Source of the DNA: Methylocystis sp. IM3
GTDB taxonomy: Bacteria > Pseudomonadota > Alphaproteobacteria > Rhizobiales > Beijerinckiaceae
Direction: 5' to 3'
NCBI RefSeq assembly: GCF_038070105.1
Contig: NZ_JBBPBZ010000002.1
Location: forward strand, 2,772,501 to 2,836,500
DNA: 64,000 nucleotides
Program-made: the position numbers and the translations under genes
In this document: positions 33,665-42,429 of the stretch, piece by piece
Numbering within the stretch: the first letter of the stretch is position 1
How the letters are laid out: every line of letters begins with the position of its first letter
Notes under the pieces: generated by a model
Database searches by the model: none
What the model was told of the DNA's origin: nothing
Seen by the model: only the letters and a program-made list of their open reading frames with translations

Positions 33665-34821
33665 TGGACGCACTCGAACGCGCAATCGACATGACGGCGC
33701 GGCTCGTCGCCTTCGACACGGAAAGCTCCCGGTCGAATCTGCCGCTCATCGACTTCGTCGAAGCCTATCTGCGCGAACAGGGCGTCTCCTTCGTACGCGC
33801 GCCCAACGCCGCCGGGGACAAAGCGGCGATCTTCGCCACCATCGGGCCGATGGCGCCGGGCGGCGTGGTGCTCTCTGGCCATACCGACGTCGTGCCCGTG
33901 GAGGGGCAGGAATGGAGCGCGGACCCCTTCACCCTGCGCCGGGAGAACGGCCGCCTCTACGGCCGCGGCGCCGTGGACATGAAGGGGTTCGGCGCCGTCG
34001 CGCTGGCGATGATCCCGGAATTCCGGAAAGCGGCGCTGTCGCGGCCCATCCATATCTTGCTGAGCTACGACGAGGAGACGACCTGTCTCGGCCCGCTCGA
34101 GGTGATCGCGCGGCTCGGCGTCGATCTGCCCCGGCCCAATGCCGTGATCGTCGGCGAGCCCACCTCCATGCAGGTCGCCGACGCGCACAAGAGCGTCACA
34201 ACGCATCTGACCCGCGTCAGGGGGTTCGAGATTCACTCGGCCAATCTGCATCGCGGCGTCAGCGCCGTGCATGTCGCCTGCCGGCTCGTCGTGGAGCTGG
34301 AGCGGATCGCCGAGGAGCTGCGCGGCGCCGGCGATCCCTCCGGGCGTTTCGATCCGCCCTATTCGACCATTCACGTCGGCGTCATCAAGGGCGGCACGGC
34401 GCGCAACATCGTCGCCAGGGACTGCCAGTTCGAATGGGAGTTTCGCGGCCTGCCGAACTCCGATCCCCTGTTCGCCCACGACCGGCTCGCGGCCTATGCG
34501 GCGGAACTCGGCAAGACCGTCTTCGCCGGCTTCCCGCAATGCGGAATCGACATCGACACGCTGGTGAAAGTGCCGGGCCTTGCGCCCGAGCCCGGCTCCA
34601 GCGCCGAGACGCTGGCTTTGCGTCTGGCGCGACGCAACAGCACCATCGCCGTGCCCTACGCGACCGAGGCCGGACACTTCCAGCGGGCGGGCGCGCCGAC
34701 AGTCGTCTGCGGGCCGGGTCGAATCGATCAGGCGCACCAACCCGATGAATATATCGAGGTCTCGGAGCTGGCGGCCTGCGTCGATTTCATGCGGGCGCTG
34801 GCGCGCGAACTGGAGGCCTGA
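33664..34821 (+). CDS. argE: Acetylornithine deacetylase
   Basis: M20-family zinc hydrolase removing acetate from N-acetylornithine in arginine synthesis. The 385-residue protein has the metal-ligand motifs SGHTDVVPVEG, GRGAVDMKGFGA and YDEETTCLG, and ends with a dimer-interface and C-terminal TEAGHFQRAGAPTVVCGPG segment. The whole fits ArgE better than DapE because of SGHTDVVPV with AVDMKGF. It is coupled to apaG. Confidence 0.88.
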   Translation: MDALERAIDMTARLVAFDTESSRSNLPLIDFVEAYLREQGVSFVRAPNAAGDKAAIFATIGPMAPGGVVLSGHTDVVPVEGQEWSADPFTLRRENGRLYGRGAVDMKGFGAVALAMIPEFRKAALSRPIHILLSYDEETTCLGPLEVIARLGVDLPRPNAVIVGEPTSMQVADAHKSVTTHLTRVRGFEIHSANLHRGVSAVHVACRLVVELERIAEELRGAGDPSGRFDPPYSTIHVGVIKGGTARNIVARDCQFEWEFRGLPNSDPLFAHDRLAAYAAELGKTVFAGFPQCGIDIDTLVKVPGLAPEPGSSAETLALRLARRNSTIAVPYATEAGHFQRAGAPTVVCGPGRIDQAHQPDEYIEVSELAACVDFMRALARELEA

Positions 34822-34830
34822 GCGGCCTCC
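34812..34830. terminator. Short hairpin between convergent genes
   Basis: GGAGGCC and GGCCTCC around a five-base loop overlap the argE stop, lying between argE and the convergent Trp-rich protein gene. There is no clear T-tract. Confidence 0.35.
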
Positions 34831-34843
34831 GGCTCCTTTCCCG

Positions 34844-35299
34844 TCAGTCGCAGACCCACTTCCAGTTCTGGCGCCACTGGCTCCAGCGCCAGCACGGCCC
34901 GACGCCGTAGCCCCACCAGCGGCCGTTCCACCAACGCTGTCCGCCGGGTCCGGGGCCATAGCCGCCGCCCCATCCCCGGCGCCGGTCGTAGTCCCAGCCA
35001 CGACGGTCATAATCGCCGCGCCGGCCGTCCCAGTTGCGGCCGCGATCGTCATAGCCGCGACGATCGCCGTCGCCGCGGCGGCCGTCGCTCCAGCCGCCTC
35101 CGCCGTCGCGGTCGCGGTCCCCGCGACGCTCCCAGTTTCCGCCGCTATCCTGGCCGTACCCGCCCCGGCCGCCGTCATTATCGCCGCGACCGACATAGCC
35201 GCGATCGCCGTCGCTCCAGCCCTGCGCCGACGCCGCCGCCGGCAGGACGAGCGCGCCCCCGAGCGCGGCCGCCCGAGCCATTTTCCAAACCCCGATCAT
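34844..35299 (-). CDS. Secreted Gly/Arg/Asp/Trp-rich protein with C-terminal CWRW motif
   Basis: A 151-residue protein with a signal peptide (MARAAALGGALVLPAAASA), a long repetitive basic/acidic middle (RRGDRDRDGGGGWSDGRRGD) and a Trp/Cys-rich end, GPCWRWSQWRQNWKWVCD. The ATG at 35299 is preceded by GGAAGGG. The C-terminal motif recurs in the next gene and at 47.5 kb. Likely periplasmic or extracellular; function unknown. Confidence 0.75.
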   Translation of the reverse strand: MIGVWKMARAAALGGALVLPAAASAQGWSDGDRGYVGRGDNDGGRGGYGQDSGGNWERRGDRDRDGGGGWSDGRRGDGDRRGYDDRGRNWDGRRGDYDRRGWDYDRRRGWGGGYGPGPGGQRWWNGRWWGYGVGPCWRWSQWRQNWKWVCD

Positions 35300-35336
35300 C
35301 GTCACCCTTCCTTTTTCGCGAGCGTGAGGGATCCGC

Positions 35337-35600
35337 TCAGCAGGACCAGACCCACTGACCATACCACCAGCGCCAACAGGCGCCGCCATGTCCGGCAGGC
35401 CAGCCGTAGGGCGGTGTATAGTAGCCGCTTCCCTGCCAGCCGTAGCCGCCATGCCAGGCCCCACGGCCGCCCCAATAGCGGCCATGCCTGCCCCGATCTC
35501 CATGCCAATCGCCGTCGCCCCAGCCGCGCCAGGCGAGGGCCGGCGGCGGCGAGAGCAGCGCGCCGGCGACGAGCGCGCCCAACAAAATCTTTCTGATCAT
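35337..35600 (-). CDS. Small secreted Gly/Trp/His-rich protein with CWRW motif
   Basis: An 87-residue protein: signal peptide (MIRKILLGALVAGALLSPPPALA), Gly/Trp/Tyr/His-rich middle and the end GGACWRWWYGQWVWSC. It is a clear relative of the preceding gene in layout and in the final motif, and lies 37 bases upstream of it in the same direction. The two Cys about a dozen residues apart could form a disulfide. Confidence 0.75.
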   Translation of the reverse strand: MIRKILLGALVAGALLSPPPALAWRGWGDGDWHGDRGRHGRYWGGRGAWHGGYGWQGSGYYTPPYGWPAGHGGACWRWWYGQWVWSC

Positions 35601-35843
35601 CGTTTCTCCACGCAAAGCGCCCGGCGCGTGAGCGAGCATACGCCAGCTGCGCCGTTCCCGTCTTGACCCGCCTCCGCGGCGGATTGTGGGCGAACCGGCT
35701 TGCCTGTCGACGGCGGCCCGCTCCCGCCCGCCAAACGCGCTATCGGCATTGCTTTCGTAAGTCGAGCGGCTATAGTCCGCGCCCATTCCGAGCCCGCCCG
35801 ACGCGCGAATGCGCGCGCCGCGCCGCCAAACAGAGACGCTGCG

Positions 35844-36368
35844 ATGAAACTGATCCCGGACGCCCTGGCGCAAACCGAACAGCCGGCCGCCGTCACGCCC
35901 CCCGCGCCCGCCACGCCGGCGCCGAGCACGCCCGCGCAGACGACCCAGACGGGGACGGCGGCCAGCGGCGCGCCGGACGCGGCGTCTCAGCCTCCGTCGA
36001 TCTCCGATCTTGTCGCCCAGCTCGTCCCGATCTTCGTGGTGATGGGCATTGTCTACATCCTCGTCATCCGCCCGCGCGCCCGCCGCGAGAAGGAGCAGCT
36101 CGCCGCCCTGCGCAACGTGCGCCGCGGCGACACCATCGTGACGACCGGCGGCCTTGTCGGCAAGGTGACGAAATCCATCGACGACAATGAGGTCGAGCTG
36201 GAGATCGCCGCCAACACCCGCATCCGCCTGTTGCGCACGGCGATCGCCGAAGTGCGCGCCAAGGGCGAGCCGGTGAAGGAACAGCCGGCCGCGCCGGCGA
36301 AGCCCGCCAACGAATCCAAGGCGCCCGCCAAGTCGGCTCCGAAGCCCGACGCCAAGGCGAAATCCTGA
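35844..36368 (+). CDS. yajC: Preprotein translocase subunit YajC
   Basis: Accessory membrane subunit of the SecDF-YajC complex. The 174-residue protein has one membrane segment (LVAQLVPIFVVMGIVYILVIRP) and the conserved RRGDTIVTTGGLVGKVTKSIDDNEVELEIA domain. It carries unusual Pro/Ala/Thr-rich stretches before the membrane segment and a Lys/Ala/Pro-rich tail, which lengthen it beyond the usual 110 residues. It heads the yajC-secD-secF operon. Confidence 0.94.
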   Translation: MKLIPDALAQTEQPAAVTPPAPATPAPSTPAQTTQTGTAASGAPDAASQPPSISDLVAQLVPIFVVMGIVYILVIRPRARREKEQLAALRNVRRGDTIVTTGGLVGKVTKSIDDNEVELEIAANTRIRLLRTAIAEVRAKGEPVKEQPAAPAKPANESKAPAKSAPKPDAKAKS

Positions 36369-36371
36369 TCG

Positions 36372-36392
36372 GCCGGAGCTCTCCGGCCTTTC
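36372..36392 (+). terminator. Hairpin between yajC and secD
   Basis: GGCCGGA and TCCGGCC around a four-base loop, followed by TTT. It may weaken read-through from yajC into secD; secDF could be transcribed with it or separately. Confidence 0.35.
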
Positions 36393-36424
36393 GCCTGCCC
36401 CCCTAGAGACGAAATAGCGACACG

Positions 36425-38014
36425 ATGCTGCGATTCTCGACCTGGAAATTCTTTGCGATCGTGGCGATGACGCTCGCCGCCGTCCTCGTGGTGGCGCCGA
36501 GCATGCTGTCGCCCGCGCATTACGAAGCGCTGAAGGCCCGGCTGCCGTCCTGGCTCGTGCCGCCGACCATCGTGCTCGGCCTCGACCTCCAGGGCGGCTC
36601 GCACGTCATGCTCGAGGTGGATCAGGCGGACCTCGTGTCCACCCAGGTCAAGAATCTGCGCGACGACGTGCGCCGCATTCTTCGCGAGGAGAAGGTGGCG
36701 ATCACGGGCGGCATCGGCGCGACGCCGCGCGGCGTGCAGCTGCGCGTCGCCGACGCCGCGGATCGCGAGAAGATCCTTCCCAAGCTGCGGTTGCTGCGCA
36801 ACAGTTTCAGCAACAATCTCGGCGGCCAGCCGCCCCTCGAGGTCGAATCGACTCCCGAGGGGCTGATCCGCGTCACCGTCACCGATGCGGGCGTGCGCGA
36901 CAAGTCGCGCAAGGCCGTGGAGCAGTCCATCGAAGTCATCCGCCGCCGCGTCGACGCGCTCGGCACGCGCGAGCCGTCGATCCAGCGCCAGGGCGACGAC
37001 CGCGTGCTGGTTCAGGTTCCGGGCCTTCAGGACCCGCAGACGCTCAAGGAGATTCTCGGCCAGACCGCCAAGCTCGAATTCCGCCTCGTGGCCGAGCCCG
37101 GCCAGAACCCTTCGGAAGTCGAGGAGCTGGAGCAGGTCGAGGGCGAGGGCAAACTGCCGATCGAGAAGCAGGTCATGGTTCAGGGCGAGGATTTGACCGA
37201 CGCCCAGCCCGGCTTCGACCAGCAGCGCAGCGGCGAGCCGGTCGTGAACTTCCGCTTCAACATTCGCGGCGCGCAGAAATTCGGCGACGTGACCTCGAAG
37301 AACGTCGGCCGCCTCTTCGCCATCGTGCTCGACAACAAGGTCATCTCGGCGCCGCGCATCCTGACGCCGATCACCGGCGGCTCGGGCCAGATTTCCGGCC
37401 ATTTCACGGTCGAGCAGGCGAATAATCTCTCGATCCTGCTGCGCGCGGGCGCCCTGCCCGCCAAGCTCAACATCGTCGAGGAGCGCACCGTCGGCCCCGG
37501 CCTCGGCCAGGACTCGATCGACGCCGGCAAGCGCGCCGCCTATGTCGGCGCCGGGCTCGTCGTGATCTACATGCTGATCACCTACGGCGTCTTCGGCGTC
37601 TTCGCCAATCTCGCCTTGTTCGTCCATATCGCCTTCATCTTCGCGGGCCTGGTCCTCCTCGGCTCGACGCTGACGCTGCCGGGCATCGCCGGAATCGTGC
37701 TCACCATCGGCATGGCGGTGGACTCCAACGTGCTGATCTATGAGCGCATTCGCGAGGAAAACCATGCCGGGCGCTCGATAATCGCGTCGCTCGACGCGGG
37801 CTTCAACCGCGCCTTCGCGACCATCGTCGACTCCAATGTGACGATGTTCGTCGCCGCGGCGATTCTCTATTTCCTGGGGTCCGGCCCCGTGCGCGGCTTC
37901 GCCGTGTCGCTGGCGCTCGGCATCCTCACGACCATCGTCACCGCCGTGACCATGACCCGCATGATGATTGCGGTCTGGTATCACTATGCGCGCCCGACCA
38001 AGCTGCCGATCTAA
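36425..38014 (+). CDS. secD: Protein translocase subunit SecD
   Basis: RND-type membrane protein using the proton gradient to help exported proteins leave the Sec channel. The 529-residue protein starts with one membrane segment, has the conserved GLDLQGGSHVMLEVD motif after it, a large periplasmic domain, and five C-terminal helices including GMAVDSNVLIYERIREE. Followed by secF after 15 bases. Confidence 0.95.
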   Translation: MLRFSTWKFFAIVAMTLAAVLVVAPSMLSPAHYEALKARLPSWLVPPTIVLGLDLQGGSHVMLEVDQADLVSTQVKNLRDDVRRILREEKVAITGGIGATPRGVQLRVADAADREKILPKLRLLRNSFSNNLGGQPPLEVESTPEGLIRVTVTDAGVRDKSRKAVEQSIEVIRRRVDALGTREPSIQRQGDDRVLVQVPGLQDPQTLKEILGQTAKLEFRLVAEPGQNPSEVEELEQVEGEGKLPIEKQVMVQGEDLTDAQPGFDQQRSGEPVVNFRFNIRGAQKFGDVTSKNVGRLFAIVLDNKVISAPRILTPITGGSGQISGHFTVEQANNLSILLRAGALPAKLNIVEERTVGPGLGQDSIDAGKRAAYVGAGLVVIYMLITYGVFGVFANLALFVHIAFIFAGLVLLGSTLTLPGIAGIVLTIGMAVDSNVLIYERIREENHAGRSIIASLDAGFNRAFATIVDSNVTMFVAAAILYFLGSGPVRGFAVSLALGILTTIVTAVTMTRMMIAVWYHYARPTKLPI

Positions 38015-38029
38015 GAGGCGAAAAGACCG

Positions 38030-39124
38030 ATGAAACTCCTGCGCCTCGCTCCGGAGAACACGAAATTCCCCTTCATGCGCTTCCGGCGCGTGAGCTACCC
38101 CTTCTCGGCGCTGCTGTCGCTCATCGCCGTCGCCCTGTTCATCTTCAAGGGCATGAATTTCGGCATCGACTTCGCCGGCGGCACGGTGATCGAACTGCGC
38201 GCCAAGTCCGGCGCGGCCGAGGTGGGCTCGCTGCGCACGCTCGGCGAGAGCCTCAAGCTCGGCGACATCGAGGTGCAGGCCTTCGGAAATCCCGCGGACG
38301 CCACGCTGCGTTTCGGCCTCCAGCCCGGCGGGGACAAGGCGCAGCAGGACGCCGTCGAGCGGGTTCGCGGCGCCGTTGGCGCCCAATATGACCTGCGCCG
38401 CGTCGAGGTCGTGGGTCCGCGCGTCTCGAACGAACTCGTTCAGTCCGGCACGCTCGGCGTGGTTCTCTCGATCATCGCGGTCCTGACCTATCTGTGGTTC
38501 CGCTTCGAATGGCAATTCGCCATCGGCGCGGTGATCGCGACTATGCACGATCTGCTGCTGACGGTCGGCTTCTTCTCGATCACGCAGCTCGAATTCAACA
38601 CCACCTCGATCGCGGCGATCCTGACGATCGTTGGCTACTCGCTCAACGAAACAGTCGTGGTGCTCGACCGAATCCGCGAAAACATGCGCAAATACAAGAA
38701 GATGGCGACAGCCCAGATGATCGACATGTCGATCAACGCCGTCCTCCCGCGCACGATCATGACCGCGACGACGGTGATGCTCGCCCTCATCGCCCTGGTC
38801 GCCTTTGGCGGACAGGTGATCCGCTCCTTCTCGCTGGCGATGATCTGGGGCATTTTCGTGGCGACCTATTCGTCGATCTTCATCTGCTCGCCCATGCTGA
38901 TCTATCTCGGCCTGCGCAACGACGAGCAGGGCCGCAAGACGGAGACGGAGCAGCCGGAGTCGGACGTCGCAACCGATACCGACGATCACTCCGAGCCGGC
39001 GGCCTTCGCCTCCATGTACGACGATGTCGGCGACACGCCGGTCCCCGCCGCGCCGGCGCAAAAGCGCCCCACGCAGAAGCCGGCCGCGAGGTCCAAATCG
39101 AGCGCGCGCCGCAGGCCAAGGTAA
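38030..39124 (+). CDS. secF: Protein translocase subunit SecF
   Basis: Partner of SecD. The 364-residue protein has the signature GMNFGIDFAGGTVIELR after the first membrane segment and the GYSLNETVVVLDRIREN motif in the fourth. The tail of about 60 residues is acidic, then Pro/Lys/Arg-rich, longer than in E. coli. The gene precedes a Mth938-like gene by 16 bases. Confidence 0.95.
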   Translation: MKLLRLAPENTKFPFMRFRRVSYPFSALLSLIAVALFIFKGMNFGIDFAGGTVIELRAKSGAAEVGSLRTLGESLKLGDIEVQAFGNPADATLRFGLQPGGDKAQQDAVERVRGAVGAQYDLRRVEVVGPRVSNELVQSGTLGVVLSIIAVLTYLWFRFEWQFAIGAVIATMHDLLLTVGFFSITQLEFNTTSIAAILTIVGYSLNETVVVLDRIRENMRKYKKMATAQMIDMSINAVLPRTIMTATTVMLALIALVAFGGQVIRSFSLAMIWGIFVATYSSIFICSPMLIYLGLRNDEQGRKTETEQPESDVATDTDDHSEPAAFASMYDDVGDTPVPAAPAQKRPTQKPAARSKSSARRRPR

Positions 39125-39140
39125 TCGCGGGGCGCATCAG

Positions 39141-39515
39141 ATGACTGCCCAGCAAGGCTATGTCCCGGGCCGCCACAGGATCGACGATTACGGCGGGGGC
39201 GGCTTTCGCTTCGCCGACATGTCGCATCGCGGCTCGATCCTCGCCCTCCCTACCGGCATCAGGGCCATTCCGCCAGCTGCCTGGAACGAGATCGACGCCG
39301 CGTGCGTGGATCTCGCGCTTGCCGAGGGGGGCGACCTCGATCTCTTGATTTTCGGCACGGGCAAGGACCTCATGCCGGTCGCCTCCGCGCTGCGCGCCAG
39401 ACTTCGCGCGGCGGGCGTCGGCAGCGAGATCATGTCGACGGGCGCCGCCGTGCGCACCTACAACATGCTGGTCGACGAGGGGCGCCGCGTCGCCGCGCTG
39501 CTGATCGCCGTCTGA
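39141..39515 (+). CDS. Mth938-like (DUF498/Xcc1710) protein
   Basis: A 124-residue protein with the family pattern: GGGFRFADMSHRGSIL, LLIFGTGKDLMPV and the end VGSEIMSTGAAVRTYNMLVDEGRRVAALLIAV. The human homologue NDUFAF3 assists complex I assembly. Here its stop overlaps the start of an NDUFAF6-like gene, which strengthens the idea that the pair serves complex I assembly. That link is inference. Confidence 0.88.
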   Translation: MTAQQGYVPGRHRIDDYGGGGFRFADMSHRGSILALPTGIRAIPPAAWNEIDAACVDLALAEGGDLDLLIFGTGKDLMPVASALRARLRAAGVGSEIMSTGAAVRTYNMLVDEGRRVAALLIAV

Positions 39516-40333
39516 TGGCAGACCCCTCCCCCGCCAGCGACGAACATTACGCTCATTGCGAGACGCTGCTGCGCGAGCGCGACCGCGATCTGTGGCTTGC
39601 CTGTCTCTTCGCGCCGCAGCCCGCGCGCCGGCACATTCACGCCGTTTACGCCTATGCGATCGAGGCCGCCGATGTGCGCGCGCGGGTCTCGCAGCCGCTC
39701 CTGGGCGAAATGCGGCTGCGCTGGTGGAGCGACGCGCTCACGAGCGGCGACACCGAGGGAATGCGCGCGCATCCGGTCGCCGACGCGCTGCTCGACACCG
39801 TGGCGCGTTTCGACCTGCCGCGAGACGAACTCACCGCCCTCGCCGACGCCCATGTGGCCGATCTCTACGACGATCAGACGCCCGACCTCGTCACGCTCGA
39901 GCACTACTGCCGCCTGACCAGCGCCGGGCCAATGCGCTGGGCGGCGCGGATATTGGGCGCGGACCCCTCCCCGGCTTTCGAGGAGGCGGGCCTGGCGCTT
40001 GGGCTCATGCGCATCCTGCGCGCCCCCGCCGGCGCCTTCATCCCTCTCGATCTCCTGACGCGGCACGAGGCCGACATTCACGCCGATTCGCCCGGCCTGC
40101 GGGCGGCCCATGCCGAACTGCGCCGGGAGGCGCTCCGGCATTACGAGGCGGCCCGCCGCACGGCGCAGACGCTCCGCAAGGGCCGCGAGGCCCTGCTGCC
40201 GGCCGCGACCGTTCCTCTTTATGTGGCGCGGATGAGTGGCGCGGATTACGATCCTCTGCGCGGCGCGAGAGAGCTTTCGCCACTGCGTCGACAATGGCGG
40301 CTGTGGCGCGCCGCGCGCGGCGCCGGCCTCTAA
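39515..40333 (+). CDS. Squalene/phytoene synthase-like protein (NDUFAF6 type)
   Basis: A 272-residue protein of the isoprenoid synthase fold (RHIHAVYAYAIEAADVRARVSQPLLGEMRLRWW, RLTSAGPMRWAARILG). The Asp-rich DxxxD motifs required for carotenoid or squalene synthesis are not evident, as in the alphaproteobacterial relatives of the complex I assembly factor NDUFAF6. There are no carotenoid genes nearby, and it overlaps the Mth938-like gene. The internal start at 39515 is chosen because the upstream frame only shadows that gene. Confidence 0.8.
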   Translation: MADPSPASDEHYAHCETLLRERDRDLWLACLFAPQPARRHIHAVYAYAIEAADVRARVSQPLLGEMRLRWWSDALTSGDTEGMRAHPVADALLDTVARFDLPRDELTALADAHVADLYDDQTPDLVTLEHYCRLTSAGPMRWAARILGADPSPAFEEAGLALGLMRILRAPAGAFIPLDLLTRHEADIHADSPGLRAAHAELRREALRHYEAARRTAQTLRKGREALLPAATVPLYVARMSGADYDPLRGARELSPLRRQWRLWRAARGAGL

Positions 40334-40359
40334 GCCCCGCGACCAAGGGCAGGACAAAA

Positions 40360-41682
40360 ATGAAACCCGACGTTTACGACGAGGACAGCCGCCGCCTTCG
40401 CGTCGGCACGCTCATCTTCCTGCGCTGGATCGCGATCGTCGGCCAGAGCCTCGCCTGTCTCTTCGTCTATTTCTTTCTCGAGTTCGATTTCCCGGTCGGT
40501 CTCTGCTTCGTCTTCATCGTCGCCTCCGCCACGCTCAATCTCGGCCTGCGCTTCGGCACGTCGGGCACCTTCCGACTCAGTGACCTCGAGGCGGTGGTGC
40601 TGCTGTGCTACGATCTCGTGCAGCTCAGCTTTCTTCTCTATCTGACGGGCGGCGTCACCAATCCCTTCGTCATGCTGCTCCTCGCTCCCGTGACGATCTC
40701 GGCGGTCTCGCTCCCGCGCAATCTGACGCTCTTCCTCGGCATCGTCATGCTGGTGGCCGCGACCTTCCTGTGCATGGAATTCGAGCCGCTGCCCTGGTAC
40801 GAGAACGAATCGCTGAAGTTTCCCCTGCTCTATCGCGCGAGCATCTGGGCGTCTCTGGCGCTTTCGGCCGCCTTCATCGCAATCTACGCCGCGCGCGTCT
40901 CGGACGAAGGACGTCTGCTCGCCACCGCGCTCGCCGCGACGGAGCTGGTGCTGGAGCGCGAGCAGCATCTCTCGCAGCTCGACGGACTCGCCGCGGCCGC
41001 CGCCCATGAACTCGGCACGCCGCTCGCGACGATCACGCTCATCATCCGCGAATTGCAGAAGTCGCAGAAGCACACGGCCGAGGGGTTGAAGGACGACCTC
41101 GATCTGCTGGCGCAGGAAACGGGGCGCTGCCGGGAAATCCTCGGCAAGCTCGCCTCGCTCGGCGCCGACCAGGGAACGATGATGAATGTTCTCTCGATCG
41201 ACACGCTCATCGAGGAAGTGGTTTGCCCGCAACGCGAGTTCGGCGTGAAGCTCGAGATTTCCAAGCGCGCCAACGGCAATGCGGCGCCGCCGGCGCTCGA
41301 GCGCAATCCCGGCATCCTCTACGGGCTCGGCAATCTGGTCGAGAATGCGATCGACTTCGCCGATTCGCGCGTGCGCATCGACGCCTGGTGGTCGCGCGAT
41401 CTCGTGACCATCTCCATCGAAGACGACGGTCCCGGTTTCTCGCCCGCAATTCTCGACAAGCTGGGCGACCCCTATCTTCGCGGACGGCCCACCGAGCGCC
41501 GCACCAAAAACGACAGCCAGTCCGGCCTCGGCCTCGGTCTCTTCATCGCCAAGACTCTGCTCGAACGCTCGGGGGCGACGGTTGAGACCTTCAATGTCTC
41601 GCCGCCCCGCACGGGCGCCGTGGTCAAGGTGACATGGCCACGCGCGGCGGTCGAAATGCCAATGGCGAAGCTCGCGTCATAG
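40360..41682 (+). CDS. regB: Redox sensor histidine kinase RegB/ActS/PrrB
   Basis: Global redox sensor that controls respiration, carbon and nitrogen fixation genes in Alphaproteobacteria. The 440-residue protein has six N-terminal membrane segments with the quinone-sensing GGVTNPF motif, the H-box AAAAHELGTPLATITL, the redox-active cysteine in ETGRCREILGKLASLG, and N and G boxes (NLVENAIDFA, EDDGPGF, SGLGLGLFIAKTLL). RegA follows after 73 bases. Confidence 0.93.
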   Translation: MKPDVYDEDSRRLRVGTLIFLRWIAIVGQSLACLFVYFFLEFDFPVGLCFVFIVASATLNLGLRFGTSGTFRLSDLEAVVLLCYDLVQLSFLLYLTGGVTNPFVMLLLAPVTISAVSLPRNLTLFLGIVMLVAATFLCMEFEPLPWYENESLKFPLLYRASIWASLALSAAFIAIYAARVSDEGRLLATALAATELVLEREQHLSQLDGLAAAAAHELGTPLATITLIIRELQKSQKHTAEGLKDDLDLLAQETGRCREILGKLASLGADQGTMMNVLSIDTLIEEVVCPQREFGVKLEISKRANGNAAPPALERNPGILYGLGNLVENAIDFADSRVRIDAWWSRDLVTISIEDDGPGFSPAILDKLGDPYLRGRPTERRTKNDSQSGLGLGLFIAKTLLERSGATVETFNVSPPRTGAVVKVTWPRAAVEMPMAKLAS

Positions 41683-41755
41683 GAAGCATAGAAGCTCGAC
41701 TGGCGCAGAACCTTGGGCTATTTTTGACTAAAATCACCAAGGGGAGCGCAGGCGG

Positions 41756-42358
41756 ATGAACCCGGAAGAGAACGTGCAATCCGAGGATGCGGCGCAGTCG
41801 CACCCGGACTCTCAGACGGCTTCCGCGCTCCCGGAAGACCGCTCGCTCCTGATTCTCGACGACGACAAGCCATTCCTGCATCGACTCGCGCGCGCCATGG
41901 AGTCTCGCGGCTTCCTGGTCACGCAATGTGAGACGGTCGCCGAGGGTCTGGAGGCGCTCGCCAGCGCGCCCCCCGCCTTCGCGATCATCGACATGCGGCT
42001 CGGCGACGGAAACGGCCTCGATGTCATCCAGAAACTGAAGGAAGCGCGTCCCGACGCGCGCGGCATCATTCTCACCGGCTATGGCAATATCGCCACCGCT
42101 GTCACCGCCGTCAAACTCGGCGCCTTCGACTATCTCGCCAAGCCGGCGGACGCGGATGAAATCTATCATGCGCTGATGGCGACGGCGGTCGACCGGCCGG
42201 ATGCGCAGGAAAATCCGATGTCCGCGGACCGCGTGCGCTGGGAGCACATCCAGCGCGTGTTCGAGTCCTGCGATCGCAATGTCTCCGAGACGGCCCGCCG
42301 CCTCAACATGCATCGCCGCACCCTCCAGCGCATTCTCGCCAAGCGCGCGCCGCGCTGA
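41756..42358 (+). CDS. regA: Response regulator RegA/ActR/PrrA
   Basis: Cognate regulator of RegB. The 200-residue protein has the receiver domain (ILDDDKPFLHRLARAM, phosphorylated Asp in FAIIDMRLGDGNG, ILTGYGNIATAVTAVK) and a C-terminal Fis-type helix-turn-helix (NVSETARRLNMHRRTLQRILAKRAPR), one of the most conserved regulator ends in Alphaproteobacteria. The N-terminus is about 20 residues longer than usual. A ribosome-binding site AGGGGAG precedes the ATG. Confidence 0.95.
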   Translation: MNPEENVQSEDAAQSHPDSQTASALPEDRSLLILDDDKPFLHRLARAMESRGFLVTQCETVAEGLEALASAPPAFAIIDMRLGDGNGLDVIQKLKEARPDARGIILTGYGNIATAVTAVKLGAFDYLAKPADADEIYHALMATAVDRPDAQENPMSADRVRWEHIQRVFESCDRNVSETARRLNMHRRTLQRILAKRAPR

Positions 42359-42429
42359 AATCGGCGCCCATCTTTGACGTGGGGTTTCATCCGCGACGCT
42401 AAGAGTGATGGAGCGACTTTGCACGCCGG

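Noticed and set aside
36053-39061. 1002-codon open frame antisense to yajC-secD-secF
   Set aside because: Low-complexity His/Asp/Arg/Glu-rich product typical of the antisense of high-GC coding DNA; the secDF genes on the other strand are certain.
39515-40333. Phytoene or squalene synthase of carotenoid/hopanoid synthesis
   Set aside because: The catalytic Asp-rich motifs are not evident and no terpenoid genes are nearby; the NDUFAF6-like reading fits the neighbours better.
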